Part shown: in pieces, positions 17,674 through 28,294 of the stretch
How positions within the stretch are numbered: position 1 is the stretch's first letter
Layout of the letters: each line of letters starts with the position of its first letter
Assembly: GCA_025602905.1 (NCBI GenBank)
Contig: JAHLKI010000041.1
Location: 115,683-179,682 of the forward strand
Reading direction: 5' to 3'
DNA: 64,000 nt
DNA from: Phlyctochytrium arcticum
Lineage: Eukaryota; Chytridiomycota; Chytridiomycetes; Chytridiales; Chytridiaceae
Notes under the pieces: model-generated
Seen by the model: the letters and a program-made list of their open reading frames with translations, nothing else
Told to the model about the DNA's origin: nothing
Database searches by the model: none
Made by a program: the position numbers and the translations under genes

Positions 17674-18840
17674 ATGAGCGACGAACTTGCAACTCAAGAA
17701 TCATTGATACACCTAGAGTATTTGCAAATCAACCCAGTATTCAAAGTCGAGTGGTTAGAGACATGCAAGGCACTCAATACGATAATCAGCAACAAGTTGT
17801 ACCGACCCCGATATGCTTCACTGGAGATTTATCTATTTGAGCGCTGGAATCAATCTACCTCTAACGGATATCGAGTTTCGAATACTGGAAAAGTGTTGAA
17901 AGAGTTGGAGCAAGTATTTTCGCACGATCAACTTCCGACTTCAATTCAATTATGTCTGGCAGTGAAGAAGCAAGCTGCAAGTCGTAGTTTACCAGTTACA
18001 GACGTATGGCAAAGAATACTAGCTCATTTTCGAACAAGAGACAATGTAGTCACATCAGAGTTGAATGTCGTATTCTCCGAGACTGAAGTTCTAATTCGAC
18101 TTTCACCTGTTGAACAAGAACCGCTTCCGCCGACACCCGTGTCACCGCCATCGTCCCCTTCATCATCAACTCGCTCGTCTACCCCTACTGATGGATCTCA
18201 ATCACCGACCATATCACTGAAAAAAAGATTAGGATGTGAGAACGAATTTAATTCTCCTGCGTGGCTCATTGAAGCAATCGAACGTTTCACGGCACCGGAT
18301 GGGATAGACTTGGACCCATGTACGAATACTGAGAGTATTCTGAGGGCAAAACGGACATACGGGAATCAAGCAGACGGAACATTTATCAATGCGTTGACAT
18401 TAGAGGATTGGGACGAGTCAAATTGGGTATATTTGAATCCACCCGGGAGCGCATTGTTTGATCATGAACGTGGACCGAAAAACTGTTCCAATTTGATATC
18501 GGCTTTCCTCAACAAATCATATGAGGAGTTGGAGAAGGGGAATATAAAACGTATTATCGGCATAGTACCAGCAGGATCAGCTCGAGGCTGGGGAAGTTTA
18601 GTTTATGAGAAGTCACTGACATGCTCAGTGGGCAAAAAGGTCAACTGGCAACGGACTGCCGCAAGTATGTCAAGAGCGACTAGCAATCCTAAATCACGCA
18701 ATGCAGGCGATATTCTCTCGCGTGTGATATTCTACATGGATAGTGATCCGTCTTTCCCGTATTCGGAAAGATTTGTTGAAGTATTCGGTGAACATGGATT
18801 CATTCCCGGCTACAATATGAAATGTTACCATGTAGAATAA
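17674..18840 (+). CDS. DNA N6-adenine methyltransferase (phage Dam-type) with N-terminal extension
   Basis: 388 aa. The C-terminal half (about 188-388) is a phage-type Dam domain: NEFNSPAWLIEAIERF opening, GIDLDPCTNTES (SAM-binding region, about 210) and the catalytic NPP motif in VYLNPPGS (about 254). A later IIGIVPAGSARGWG strand and the LSRVIFYM segment fit the same fold. Residues 1-145 are helical and unassigned (WLETCKALNTII, WNQSTSNGYRVSNTGK), then a Pro/Ser-rich linker (about 148-178). It would methylate adenines, possibly marking viral DNA or countering host nucleases; the element carries no recognisable cognate restriction enzyme. The ATG at 17674 follows an AT-rich leader. Confidence 0.85.
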   Translation: MSDELATQESLIHLEYLQINPVFKVEWLETCKALNTIISNKLYRPRYASLEIYLFERWNQSTSNGYRVSNTGKVLKELEQVFSHDQLPTSIQLCLAVKKQAASRSLPVTDVWQRILAHFRTRDNVVTSELNVVFSETEVLIRLSPVEQEPLPPTPVSPPSSPSSSTRSSTPTDGSQSPTISLKKRLGCENEFNSPAWLIEAIERFTAPDGIDLDPCTNTESILRAKRTYGNQADGTFINALTLEDWDESNWVYLNPPGSALFDHERGPKNCSNLISAFLNKSYEELEKGNIKRIIGIVPAGSARGWGSLVYEKSLTCSVGKKVNWQRTAASMSRATSNPKSRNAGDILSRVIFYMDSDPSFPYSERFVEVFGEHGFIPGYNMKCYHVE

Positions 18841-18942
18841 TTTGTTATCTTTTTTCCGAAAGGATGAAAGGAACGGTAATTCATTTTATTATAAATAAGA
18901 GACGAGTACAGATTTCCCCTCCACAGAAAACCAACACACATC

Positions 18943-19137
18943 ATGTCTCTCCAAAACAACGACGTCGCCAATTCAACCCAGGAGGTCACAGTCCTGAAAC
19001 GAGAACTAGCCCAACTACACCGCAAATACAGCAAATTGAGAGCTCGACTTAGCGACGTATCTAGAGTCCTAAGCGACATGTGTATCGATTCGGAGCCTGA
19101 GGAATCCACACCAAAGAAGAGAAGACGGCTGGTGTGA
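18943..19137 (+). CDS. Small coiled-coil protein with C-terminal NLS
   Basis: 64 aa. A leucine-rich helix VLKRELAQLHRKYSKLRARL, continuing to SRVLSDM, has heptad spacing. A short acidic segment (SEPEEST) leads to a terminal basic cluster PKKRRRLV that would act as a nuclear localisation signal. The pattern suggests a dimeric nuclear protein, like a minimal bZIP without a clear basic DNA-binding region. It is plus strand, 100 nt after the methyltransferase stop. Composition is slightly richer in GC than neighbouring viral genes. Real coding status is likely but unproven. Confidence 0.55.
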   Translation: MSLQNNDVANSTQEVTVLKRELAQLHRKYSKLRARLSDVSRVLSDMCIDSEPEESTPKKRRRLV

Positions 19138-19541
19138 GTCGCACATGCAGTTGTATTACAATTTCTCTTGTAAATATAGGAAGAATTTTTTACTATAAGG
19201 ATGATGTGTTTTTGGAATAGATATGTCCTCTGAAAGCTTCGCAATTAAAACGATGTTGCCATATTGCACTCTGTCGCTTTCACTAGATAAAAAGAAGAGA
19301 AAACGTCTCTTATACCTCAAAAATTCTGAAATGCCCCTCTTTCTCCAAAAATCCTAATATGCCCCTGTTTTGCAAACAGTTTCATACGGATCTAATCATC
19401 TTTGACAAAGACCTCCCCAAAAGACTTGCGCGCAACATCTCTTCCGGGAAGTATACTATCGAGCTCGTCGCACTTTGGTTATCGCGGCCGTTTAGGATTC
19501 GGACTGTTATAGTGCAGATCCTAATTGAAAATATTTTTGTA
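19138..19541. other. Intergenic region left of the tandem array
   Basis: No supportable gene; a 69-codon frame at 19359-19568 has no motif and runs into the array. It contains the phrase AAAAATTCTGAAATGCCCCT followed by a near-copy (AAAAATCCTAATATGCCCCT) at about 19318-19365. Confidence 0.45.
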
Positions 19542-19564
19542 CATATATACATGCGTGCACTACG

Positions 19565-20443
19565 CTAAACATCTCCACCAAAGATGGTCTTGAACACATC
19601 TTTGGCCGCCTCCCTCCCCACTGTGTGCATGGAGTCAGCCAGACTCGCCAGTCTCCATTCTTCAACATGAGGATATTTTGCCTTGAGAAGTACTGCAGTT
19701 GCTGCGGGGGTGATAGCCAAGTTACTTGCGGTGGTCGGGGTGGTGCGGATCAAAGAGCCAGATGGGGCTGATGCGGTAGATGTCGCTGATGGGTTTCCTT
19801 GGTTTTGGGCCTCAGGTCCGCCAATCCAGGGATTGGTTTGGAAGAACTTCTCTGCCTTCCCATACTTCTTTCTCTCTACGAAGCTTTTGGTGAAATTGAC
19901 AGCATCCTGGGCGAAGTCCCAGTGGAACACGGCGCGTGTCTTCTCTCCTTTTGTCCTTGATTCGACTCTGGCAATGGGTAGGTTGTGTGCAGATGCTATC
20001 AGCCTGGCGGCGGCATTCATAAAAATGGGGCCAGCTTTTGACAAATCCAGGCCAGTGACGCGATGCTGAATGGAACCTTGAATATCAGACGCAAGGTGGT
20101 CAAGATCGAGAATCGTTGTTCTGGACCGAGGGCAGGAACAGGATACGCGTTCGGTGTAGAGGTTTGGGTTTTGGCCGATATGTTGAATCAGATTCTTCCA
20201 GAAGTCGTCAGTTTGGGGGGGGAGAGTCGCTGCAGCTGATAGAGTGCTGACAAAGTCATACGCCTGAAATCTCGCAGTTTTTGAAGTGCAGGACATGTCG
20301 AGCTCTCGAACTGGAAGATGCGTAAGATTTTTGCGTGGGAAGGTCTGAGGGTATGAGTGATAGTGTGCTGTGCCTCCCTTGTTACTATAGCATCCACATT
20401 CCCCCTGCTTGCCTCGCGTCGCGCTGCTGCAGACACGGGCCAT
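19565..20443 (-). CDS. Orphan 292-aa ORF in GC-rich insert, copy 1
   Basis: Not recognised. The middle part looks like a folded domain (FVSTLSAAATLPPQTDDFWK, then LIQHIGQNPNLYTERVSC, VTGLDLSKAGPIFMNAAARL, KTRAVFHWDFAQDAVNFTKS). A Ser/Thr/Ala/Pro-rich linker and a C-terminal helix ending FKTIFGGDV follow. The first ~50 residues are Cys/Gly/His-rich (CGCYSNKGG). Upstream on the same strand, 20385-20723 and 20783-21016 are further open frames, so this may be the last exon or a frameshifted end of a longer gene. GC content by eye is clearly above the surrounding viral DNA, suggesting capture from another source. This copy has Pro in AITPAATAV; the others have Ser. Confidence 0.5.
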   Translation of the reverse strand: MARVCSSATRGKQGECGCYSNKGGTAHYHSYPQTFPRKNLTHLPVRELDMSCTSKTARFQAYDFVSTLSAAATLPPQTDDFWKNLIQHIGQNPNLYTERVSCSCPRSRTTILDLDHLASDIQGSIQHRVTGLDLSKAGPIFMNAAARLIASAHNLPIARVESRTKGEKTRAVFHWDFAQDAVNFTKSFVERKKYGKAEKFFQTNPWIGGPEAQNQGNPSATSTASAPSGSLIRTTPTTASNLAITPAATAVLLKAKYPHVEEWRLASLADSMHTVGREAAKDVFKTIFGGDV

Positions 20444-21349
20444 ACAATCTTGCCCCGGATTCGCGGGATTCTTGCTCTGACTCTTGTTTTCCGGAGCTGG
20501 ACAGCTTGGCGCGCAACACAGACTGCGAAAAAGGTGGGTGTGCGTTGGCTAGCTTAGGTCTGTTTCTTGCCTGCGGTTCTGCTGGGGCTGTTGCCCGCTG
20601 CTTCATCTTTGGTTCCTGTGGCATCTCACGGGGCACGTAAAAGTGCTCGCTGCGGCCTACGGCGCTTGGAAGCTGATAGTGACGGTATCTCCGGGCACCG
20701 CAGGAACTGTCCCGCGATCTCATTCAAAGATGTGGACGTATGAGTGGGATGTGTACTTTATCTAGGAACGGACGCCGGGTATCTATCGAGGGGCTTCGTT
20801 GAAGGACCTGCTGGGGCCTGGTGTCTTTTCGGGAAGTGCCTGGCCCACCGACGCTGAATGAGGGAGCAGGATGGGTATTCGCATCTCTCGTCCTGCTGGA
20901 GCAGCTGCTTGCTGGTTCGCCGATGAAACTGGATGGTTGCTGTGTTTACGGGGACGAGAGGTGCTTAGAGTTGGAGTGAGTTGGGGTCGCTTGGTCGTAC
21001 CTTCTTCTGAGCGCACAGCGGTATCTATCGGGGCACGTTATGCCTGCTGGGGCTTCTGGACGTCGGGAGGCAATACTTTGCGGCGTGGCCGATGAACATT
21101 TGACTTTGACTGAACACATTCCGCCTGCTCGCTGATTGCTAACTCCCTCAAAGCTTCTTTTTTTTCACTTCTTTTCGCCGTCTTCTATCTTCCGATCGAC
21201 CGACAACCGAGACCATCAATCGGCCAAGTACCATCGAATCTGAGAAACCATGGATGTCAAATTTGTCGTTGATTCGCTATTGCCTGTTAACGCAATTGTG
21301 TTAAGAGACAGAGCTTTTATTTCATTTGATTTCTTATAAGTAAATAGTG

Positions 21350-22210
21350 ATGTCAGGTATTAACTCGCGCAATGCCTCGGGTATTCGCACCCTTGACAAT
21401 ACAAATATTCAAAACAGCTTCATAAGCGGCGAATTGAAAGGAGACGAATATTCCAGTATCGATGTCGCCACTGTTAAGAATAAACATGGAATACTTAAAA
21501 TAAACTCTTTATCCTCAGAAGCGCCAATTGAAACCACTCTGACACAGGGTAACGCACACGTCTCTCTTGCTTACGATGATAGTCGTCTCGTTCTAGATTC
21601 CGAAGGAAATCTTTCAACCATTGAGGCAGACGTTCGTCTACCTCTTCAGTATTCAAGCGACGACCATCAGGTGTCTCTTCAGTATGACAATGATTCATTA
21701 TTTATTAACGATGAAAATCAATTAGCAGCCAAGAAACAGGATCCACCTGAATTGAACAGTCCGCTCTTCTACAATGACGACGATGAAATTGAATTAAGGT
21801 ATGCATCTCATATGGAAGACGCAGAATCTATACTTGACGGTGATTTGAATCTATTTGCAAAAGGGTTGAGTCTCAAAATCTCTGATCCGTTCTATTACAA
21901 TGTTCTAAATAGTCACAAATTGTCACTCAAGATTGATGATGATACCATGGATATAGACGGTGGAAAGTTGAAGGCTCTTATTCCCGACAAGTTGGTATTC
22001 GAATACCCATTAGATGAAATCGACGGTCAAGTCTCCTTACGAATTGATGAAGATACACTTGAAGTAGATTATAACAAATTAAAAGCAAAAACACAGGATG
22101 TTTCCAAGAGTCTCAAGGGAGCCGGCGCCATATCAGTATATCGAGATATTACCGAATCCATATATACATGCGTGCACTACGCTAAACATCTCCACCAAAG
22201 ATGGTCTTGA
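21350..22210 (+). pseudogene. Truncated fiber N terminus, copy 1
   Basis: Starts at the ATG at 21350 and is identical to the full fiber (29201-34228) for about 270 codons up to RDITESI. It then crosses the unit junction and reads 16 foreign residues (YTCVHYAKHLHQRWS) to a stop. It retains the complete upstream region of the real gene, so it could be transcribed and yield a shaft fragment without the distal domains. Confidence 0.85.
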
Positions 22211-23060
22211 ACACATCTTTGGCCGCCTCCCTCCCCACTGTGTGCATGGAGTCAGCCAGACTCGCCAGTCTCCATTCTTCAACATGAGGATATTTTGCCT
22301 TGAGAAGTACTGCAGTTGCTGCGGAGGTGATAGCCAAGTTACTTGCGGTGGTCGGGGTGGTGCGGATCAAAGAGCCAGATGGGGCTGATGCGGTAGATGT
22401 CGCTGATGGGTTTCCTTGGTTTTGGGCCTCAGGTCCGCCAATCCAGGGATTGGTTTGGAAGAACTTCTCTGCCTTCCCATACTTCTTTCTCTCTACGAAG
22501 CTTTTGGTGAAATTGACAGCATCCTGGGCGAAGTCCCAGTGGAACACGGCGCGTGTCTTCTCTCCTTTTGTCCTTGATTCGACTCTGGCAATGGGTAGGT
22601 TGTGTGCAGATGCTATCAGCCTGGCGGCGGCATTCATAAAAATGGGGCCAGCTTTTGACAAATCCAGGCCAGTGACGCGATGCTGAATGGAACCTTGAAT
22701 ATCAGACGCAAGGTGGTCAAGATCGAGAATCGTTGTTCTGGACCGAGGGCAGGAACAGGATACGCGTTCGGTGTAGAGGTTTGGGTTTTGGCCGATATGT
22801 TGAATCAGATTCTTCCAGAAGTCGTCAGTTTGGGGGGGGAGAGTCGCTGCAGCTGATAGAGTGCTGACAAAGTCATACGCCTGAAATCTCGCAGTTTTTG
22901 AAGTGCAGGACATGTCGAGCTCTCGAACTGGAAGATGCGTAAGATTTTTGCGTGGGAAGGTCTGAGGGTATGAGTGATAGTGTGCTGTGCCTCCCTTGTT
23001 ACTATAGCATCCACATTCCCCCTGCTTGCCTCGCGTCGCGCTGCTGCAGACACGGGCCAT
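22182..23060 (-). CDS. Orphan 292-aa ORF, copy 2
   Basis: Same as the copy at 19565-20443 except Ser for Pro in AITSAATAV. Its stop codon overlaps the end of the truncated fiber ORF copy 1, which reads antisense across it. Confidence 0.5.
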   Translation of the reverse strand: MARVCSSATRGKQGECGCYSNKGGTAHYHSYPQTFPRKNLTHLPVRELDMSCTSKTARFQAYDFVSTLSAAATLPPQTDDFWKNLIQHIGQNPNLYTERVSCSCPRSRTTILDLDHLASDIQGSIQHRVTGLDLSKAGPIFMNAAARLIASAHNLPIARVESRTKGEKTRAVFHWDFAQDAVNFTKSFVERKKYGKAEKFFQTNPWIGGPEAQNQGNPSATSTASAPSGSLIRTTPTTASNLAITSAATAVLLKAKYPHVEEWRLASLADSMHTVGREAAKDVFKTIFGGDV

Positions 23061-23966
23061 ACAATCTTGCCCCGGATTCGCGGGATTCTTGCTCTGACTC
23101 TTGTTTTCCGGAGCTGGACAGCTTGGCGCGCAACACAGACTGCGAAAAAGGTGGGTGTGCGTTGGCTAGCTTAGGTCTGTTTCTTGCCTGCGGTTCTGCT
23201 GGGGCTGTTGCCCGCTGCTTCATCTTTGGTTCCTGTGGCATCTCACGGGGCACGTAAAAGTGCTCGCTGCGGCCTACGGCGCTTGGAAGCTGATAGTGAC
23301 GGTATCTCCGGGCACCGCAGGAACTGTCCCGCGATCTCATTCAAAGATGTGGACGTATGAGTGGGATGTGTACTTTATCTAGGAACGGACGCCGGGTATC
23401 TATCGAGGGGCTTCGTTGAAGGACCTGCTGGGGCCTGGTGTCTTTTCGGGAAGTGCCTGGCCCACCGACGCTGAATGAGGGAGCAGGATGGGTATTCGCA
23501 TCTCTCGTCCTGCTGGAGCAGCTGCTTGCTGGTTCGCCGATGAAACTGGATGGTTGCTGTGTTTACGGGGACGAGAGGTGCTTAGAGTTGGAGTGAGTTG
23601 GGGTCGCTTGGTCGTACCTTCTTCTGAGCGCACAGCGGTATCTATCGGGGCACGTTATGCCTGCTGGGGCTTCTGGACGTCGGGAGGCAATACTTTGCGG
23701 CGTGGCCGATGAACATTTGACTTTGACTGAACACATTCCGCCTGCTCGCTGATTGCTAACTCCCTCAAAGCTTCTTTTTTTTCACTTCTTTTCGCCGTCT
23801 TCTATCTTCCGATCGACCGACAACCGAGACCATCAATCGGCCAAGTACCATCGAATCTGAGAAACCATGGATGTCAAATTTGTCGTTGATTCGCTATTGC
23901 CTGTTAACGCAATTGTGTTAAGAGACAGAGCTTTTATTTCATTTGATTTCTTATAAGTAAATAGTG

Positions 23967-24827
23967 ATGTCAGGTATTAACTCGCGCAATGCCTCGGGTA
24001 TTCGCACCCTTGACAATACAAATATTCAAAACAGCTTCATAAGCGGCGAATTGAAAGGAGACGAATATTCCAGTATCGATGTCGCCACTGTTAAGAATAA
24101 ACATGGAATACTTAAAATAAACTCTTTATCCTCAGAAGCGCCAATTGAAACCACTCTGACACAGGGTAACGCACACGTCTCTCTTGCTTACGATGATAGT
24201 CGTCTCGTTCTAGATTCCGAAGGAAATCTTTCAACCATTGAGGCAGACGTTCGTCTACCTCTTCAGTATTCAAGCGACGACCATCAGGTGTCTCTTCAGT
24301 ATGACAATGATTCATTATTTATTAACGATGAAAATCAATTAGCAGCCAAGAAACAGGATCCACCTGAATTGAACAGTCCGCTCTTCTACAATGACGACGA
24401 TGAAATTGAATTAAGGTATGCATCTCATATGGAAGACGCAGAATCTATACTTGACGGTGATTTGAATCTATTTGCAAAAGGGTTGAGTCTCAAAATCTCT
24501 GATCCGTTCTATTACAATGTTCTAAATAGTCACAAATTGTCACTCAAGATTGATGATGATACCATGGATATAGACGGTGGAAAGTTGAAGGCTCTTATTC
24601 CCGACAAGTTGGTATTCGAATACCCATTAGATGAAATCGACGGTCAAGTCTCCTTACGAATTGATGAAGATACACTTGAAGTAGATTATAACAAATTAAA
24701 AGCAAAAACACAGGATGTTTCCAAGAGTCTCAAGGGAGCCGGCGCCATATCAGTATATCGAGATATTACCGAATCCATATATACATGCGTGCACTACGCT
24801 AAACATCTCCACCAAAGATGGTCTTGA
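23967..24827 (+). pseudogene. Truncated fiber N terminus, copy 2
   Basis: Second copy of the truncated fiber start, with the same 16-residue junction tail as copy 1. Confidence 0.85.
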
Positions 24828-25677
24828 ACACATCTTTGGCCGCCTCCCTCCCCACTGTGTGCATGGAGTCAGCCAGACTCGCCAGTCTCCATTCTTCAAC
24901 ATGAGGATATTTTGCCTTGAGAAGTACTGCAGTTGCTGCGGAGGTGATAGCCAAGTTACTTGCGGTGGTCGGGGTGGTGCGGATCAAAGAGCCAGATGGG
25001 GCTGATGCGGTAGATGTCGCTGATGGGTTTCCTTGGTTTTGGGCCTCAGGTCCGCCAATCCAGGGATTGGTTTGGAAGAACTTCTCTGCCTTCCCATACT
25101 TCTTTCTCTCTACGAAGCTTTTGGTGAAATTGACAGCATCCTGGGCGAAGTCCCAGTGGAACACGGCGCGTGTCTTCTCTCCTTTTGTCCTTGATTCGAC
25201 TCTGGCAATGGGTAGGTTGTGTGCAGATGCTATCAGCCTGGCGGCGGCATTCATAAAAATGGGGCCAGCTTTTGACAAATCCAGGCCAGTGACGCGATGC
25301 TGAATGGAACCTTGAATATCAGACGCAAGGTGGTCAAGATCGAGAATCGTTGTTCTGGACCGAGGGCAGGAACAGGATACGCGTTCGGTGTAGAGGTTTG
25401 GGTTTTGGCCGATATGTTGAATCAGATTCTTCCAGAAGTCGTCAGTTTGGGGGGGGAGAGTCGCTGCAGCTGATAGAGTGCTGACAAAGTCATACGCCTG
25501 AAATCTCGCAGTTTTTGAAGTGCAGGACATGTCGAGCTCTCGAACTGGAAGATGCGTAAGATTTTTGCGTGGGAAGGTCTGAGGGTATGAGTGATAGTGT
25601 GCTGTGCCTCCCTTGTTACTATAGCATCCACATTCCCCCTGCTTGCCTCGCGTCGCGCTGCTGCAGACACGGGCCAT
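24799..25677 (-). CDS. Orphan 292-aa ORF, copy 3
   Basis: Identical in protein sequence to copy 2. Confidence 0.5.
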   Translation of the reverse strand: MARVCSSATRGKQGECGCYSNKGGTAHYHSYPQTFPRKNLTHLPVRELDMSCTSKTARFQAYDFVSTLSAAATLPPQTDDFWKNLIQHIGQNPNLYTERVSCSCPRSRTTILDLDHLASDIQGSIQHRVTGLDLSKAGPIFMNAAARLIASAHNLPIARVESRTKGEKTRAVFHWDFAQDAVNFTKSFVERKKYGKAEKFFQTNPWIGGPEAQNQGNPSATSTASAPSGSLIRTTPTTASNLAITSAATAVLLKAKYPHVEEWRLASLADSMHTVGREAAKDVFKTIFGGDV

Positions 25678-26583
25678 ACAATCTTGCCCCGGATTCGCGG
25701 GATTCTTGCTCTGACTCTTGTTTTCCGGAGCTGGACAGCTTGGCGCGCAACACAGACTGCGAAAAAGGTGGGTGTGCGTTGGCTAGCTTAGGTCTGTTTC
25801 TTGCCTGCGGTTCTGCTGGGGCTGTTGCCCGCTGCTTCATCTTTGGTTCCTGTGGCATCTCACGGGGCACGTAAAAGTGCTCGCTGCGGCCTACGGCGCT
25901 TGGAAGCTGATAGTGACGGTATCTCCGGGCACCGCAGGAACTGTCCCGCGATCTCATTCAAAGATGTGGACGTATGAGTGGGATGTGTACTTTATCTAGG
26001 AACGGACGCCGGGTATCTATCGAGGGGCTTCGTTGAAGGACCTGCTGGGGCCTGGTGTCTTTTCGGGAAGTGCCTGGCCCACCGACGCTGAATGAGGGAG
26101 CAGGATGGGTATTCGCATCTCTCGTCCTGCTGGAGCAGCTGCTTGCTGGTTCGCCGATGAAACTGGATGGTTGCTGTGTTTACGGGGACGAGAGGTGCTT
26201 AGAGTTGGAGTGAGTTGGGGTCGCTTGGTCGTACCTTCTTCTGAGCGCACAGCGGTATCTATCGGGGCACGTTATGCCTGCTGGGGCTTCTGGACGTCGG
26301 GAGGCAATACTTTGCGGCGTGGCCGATGAACATTTGACTTTGACTGAACACATTCCGCCTGCTCGCTGATTGCTAACTCCCTCAAAGCTTCTTTTTTTTC
26401 ACTTCTTTTCGCCGTCTTCTATCTTCCGATCGACCGACAACCGAGACCATCAATCGGCCAAGTACCATCGAATCTGAGAAACCATGGATGTCAAATTTGT
26501 CGTTGATTCGCTATTGCCTGTTAACGCAATTGTGTTAAGAGACAGAGCTTTTATTTCATTTGATTTCTTATAAGTAAATAGTG

Positions 26584-27444
26584 ATGTCAGGTATTAACTC
26601 GCGCAATGCCTCGGGTATTCGCACCCTTGACAATACAAATATTCAAAACAGCTTCATAAGCGGCGAATTGAAAGGAGACGAATATTCCAGTATCGATGTC
26701 GCCACTGTTAAGAATAAACATGGAATACTTAAAATAAACTCTTTATCCTCAGAAGCGCCAATTGAAACCACTCTGACACAGGGTAACGCACACGTCTCTC
26801 TTGCTTACGATGATAGTCGTCTCGTTCTAGATTCCGAAGGAAATCTTTCAACCATTGAGGCAGACGTTCGTCTACCTCTTCAGTATTCAAGCGACGACCA
26901 TCAGGTGTCTCTTCAGTATGACAATGATTCATTATTTATTAACGATGAAAATCAATTAGCAGCCAAGAAACAGGATCCACCTGAATTGAACAGTCCGCTC
27001 TTCTACAATGACGACGATGAAATTGAATTAAGGTATGCATCTCATATGGAAGACGCAGAATCTATACTTGACGGTGATTTGAATCTATTTGCAAAAGGGT
27101 TGAGTCTCAAAATCTCTGATCCGTTCTATTACAATGTTCTAAATAGTCACAAATTGTCACTCAAGATTGATGATGATACCATGGATATAGACGGTGGAAA
27201 GTTGAAGGCTCTTATTCCCGACAAGTTGGTATTCGAATACCCATTAGATGAAATCGACGGTCAAGTCTCCTTACGAATTGATGAAGATACACTTGAAGTA
27301 GATTATAACAAATTAAAAGCAAAAACACAGGATGTTTCCAAGAGTCTCAAGGGAGCCGGCGCCATATCAGTATATCGAGATATTACCGAATCCATATATA
27401 CATGCGTGCACTACGCTAAACATCTCCACCAAAGATGGTCTTGA
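26584..27444 (+). pseudogene. Truncated fiber N terminus, copy 3
   Basis: Third copy of the truncated fiber start with the same junction tail. Confidence 0.85.
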
Positions 27445-28294
27445 ACACATCTTTGGCCGCCTCCCTCCCCACTGTGTGCATGGAGTCAGCCAGACTCGCC
27501 AGTCTCCATTCTTCAACATGAGGATATTTTGCCTTGAGAAGTACTGCAGTTGCTGCGGAGGTGATAGCCAAGTTACTTGCGGTGGTCGGGGTGGTGCGGA
27601 TCAAAGAGCCAGATGGGGCTGATGCGGTAGATGTCGCTGATGGGTTTCCTTGGTTTTGGGCCTCAGGTCCGCCAATCCAGGGATTGGTTTGGAAGAACTT
27701 CTCTGCCTTCCCATACTTCTTTCTCTCTACGAAGCTTTTGGTGAAATTGACAGCATCCTGGGCGAAGTCCCAGTGGAACACGGCGCGTGTCTTCTCTCCT
27801 TTTGTCCTTGATTCGACTCTGGCAATGGGTAGGTTGTGTGCAGATGCTATCAGCCTGGCGGCGGCATTCATAAAAATGGGGCCAGCTTTTGACAAATCCA
27901 GGCCAGTGACGCGATGCTGAATGGAACCTTGAATATCAGACGCAAGGTGGTCAAGATCGAGAATCGTTGTTCTGGACCGAGGGCAGGAACAGGATACGCG
28001 TTCGGTGTAGAGGTTTGGGTTTTGGCCGATATGTTGAATCAGATTCTTCCAGAAGTCGTCAGTTTGGGGGGGGAGAGTCGCTGCAGCTGATAGAGTGCTG
28101 ACAAAGTCATACGCCTGAAATCTCGCAGTTTTTGAAGTGCAGGACATGTCGAGCTCTCGAACTGGAAGATGCGTAAGATTTTTGCGTGGGAAGGTCTGAG
28201 GGTATGAGTGATAGTGTGCTGTGCCTCCCTTGTTACTATAGCATCCACATTCCCCCTGCTTGCCTCGCGTCGCGCTGCTGCAGACACGGGCCAT
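27416..28294 (-). CDS. Orphan 292-aa ORF, copy 4
   Basis: Identical in protein sequence to copies 2 and 3. This is the copy directly upstream of the intact fiber gene. Confidence 0.5.
   Translation of the reverse strand: MARVCSSATRGKQGECGCYSNKGGTAHYHSYPQTFPRKNLTHLPVRELDMSCTSKTARFQAYDFVSTLSAAATLPPQTDDFWKNLIQHIGQNPNLYTERVSCSCPRSRTTILDLDHLASDIQGSIQHRVTGLDLSKAGPIFMNAAARLIASAHNLPIARVESRTKGEKTRAVFHWDFAQDAVNFTKSFVERKKYGKAEKFFQTNPWIGGPEAQNQGNPSATSTASAPSGSLIRTTPTTASNLAITSAATAVLLKAKYPHVEEWRLASLADSMHTVGREAAKDVFKTIFGGDV

Noticed and set aside
19359..19568. 69-codon plus-strand ORF at the left edge of the array
   Set aside because: No motif, crosses the duplication breakpoint and has no conserved second copy.
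20335..21095. Several plus- and minus-strand ORFs of 66-112 codons repeated in each array unit
   Set aside because: They overlap each other in opposite strands in GC-rich DNA, lack motifs, and recur only because the unit is repeated. Some minus-strand ones may be upstream parts of the 292-codon gene, but this cannot be shown.
21495..21698. 67-codon minus-strand ORF antisense to the fiber start (four copies)
   Set aside because: Antisense shadow of the conserved fiber coding frame.
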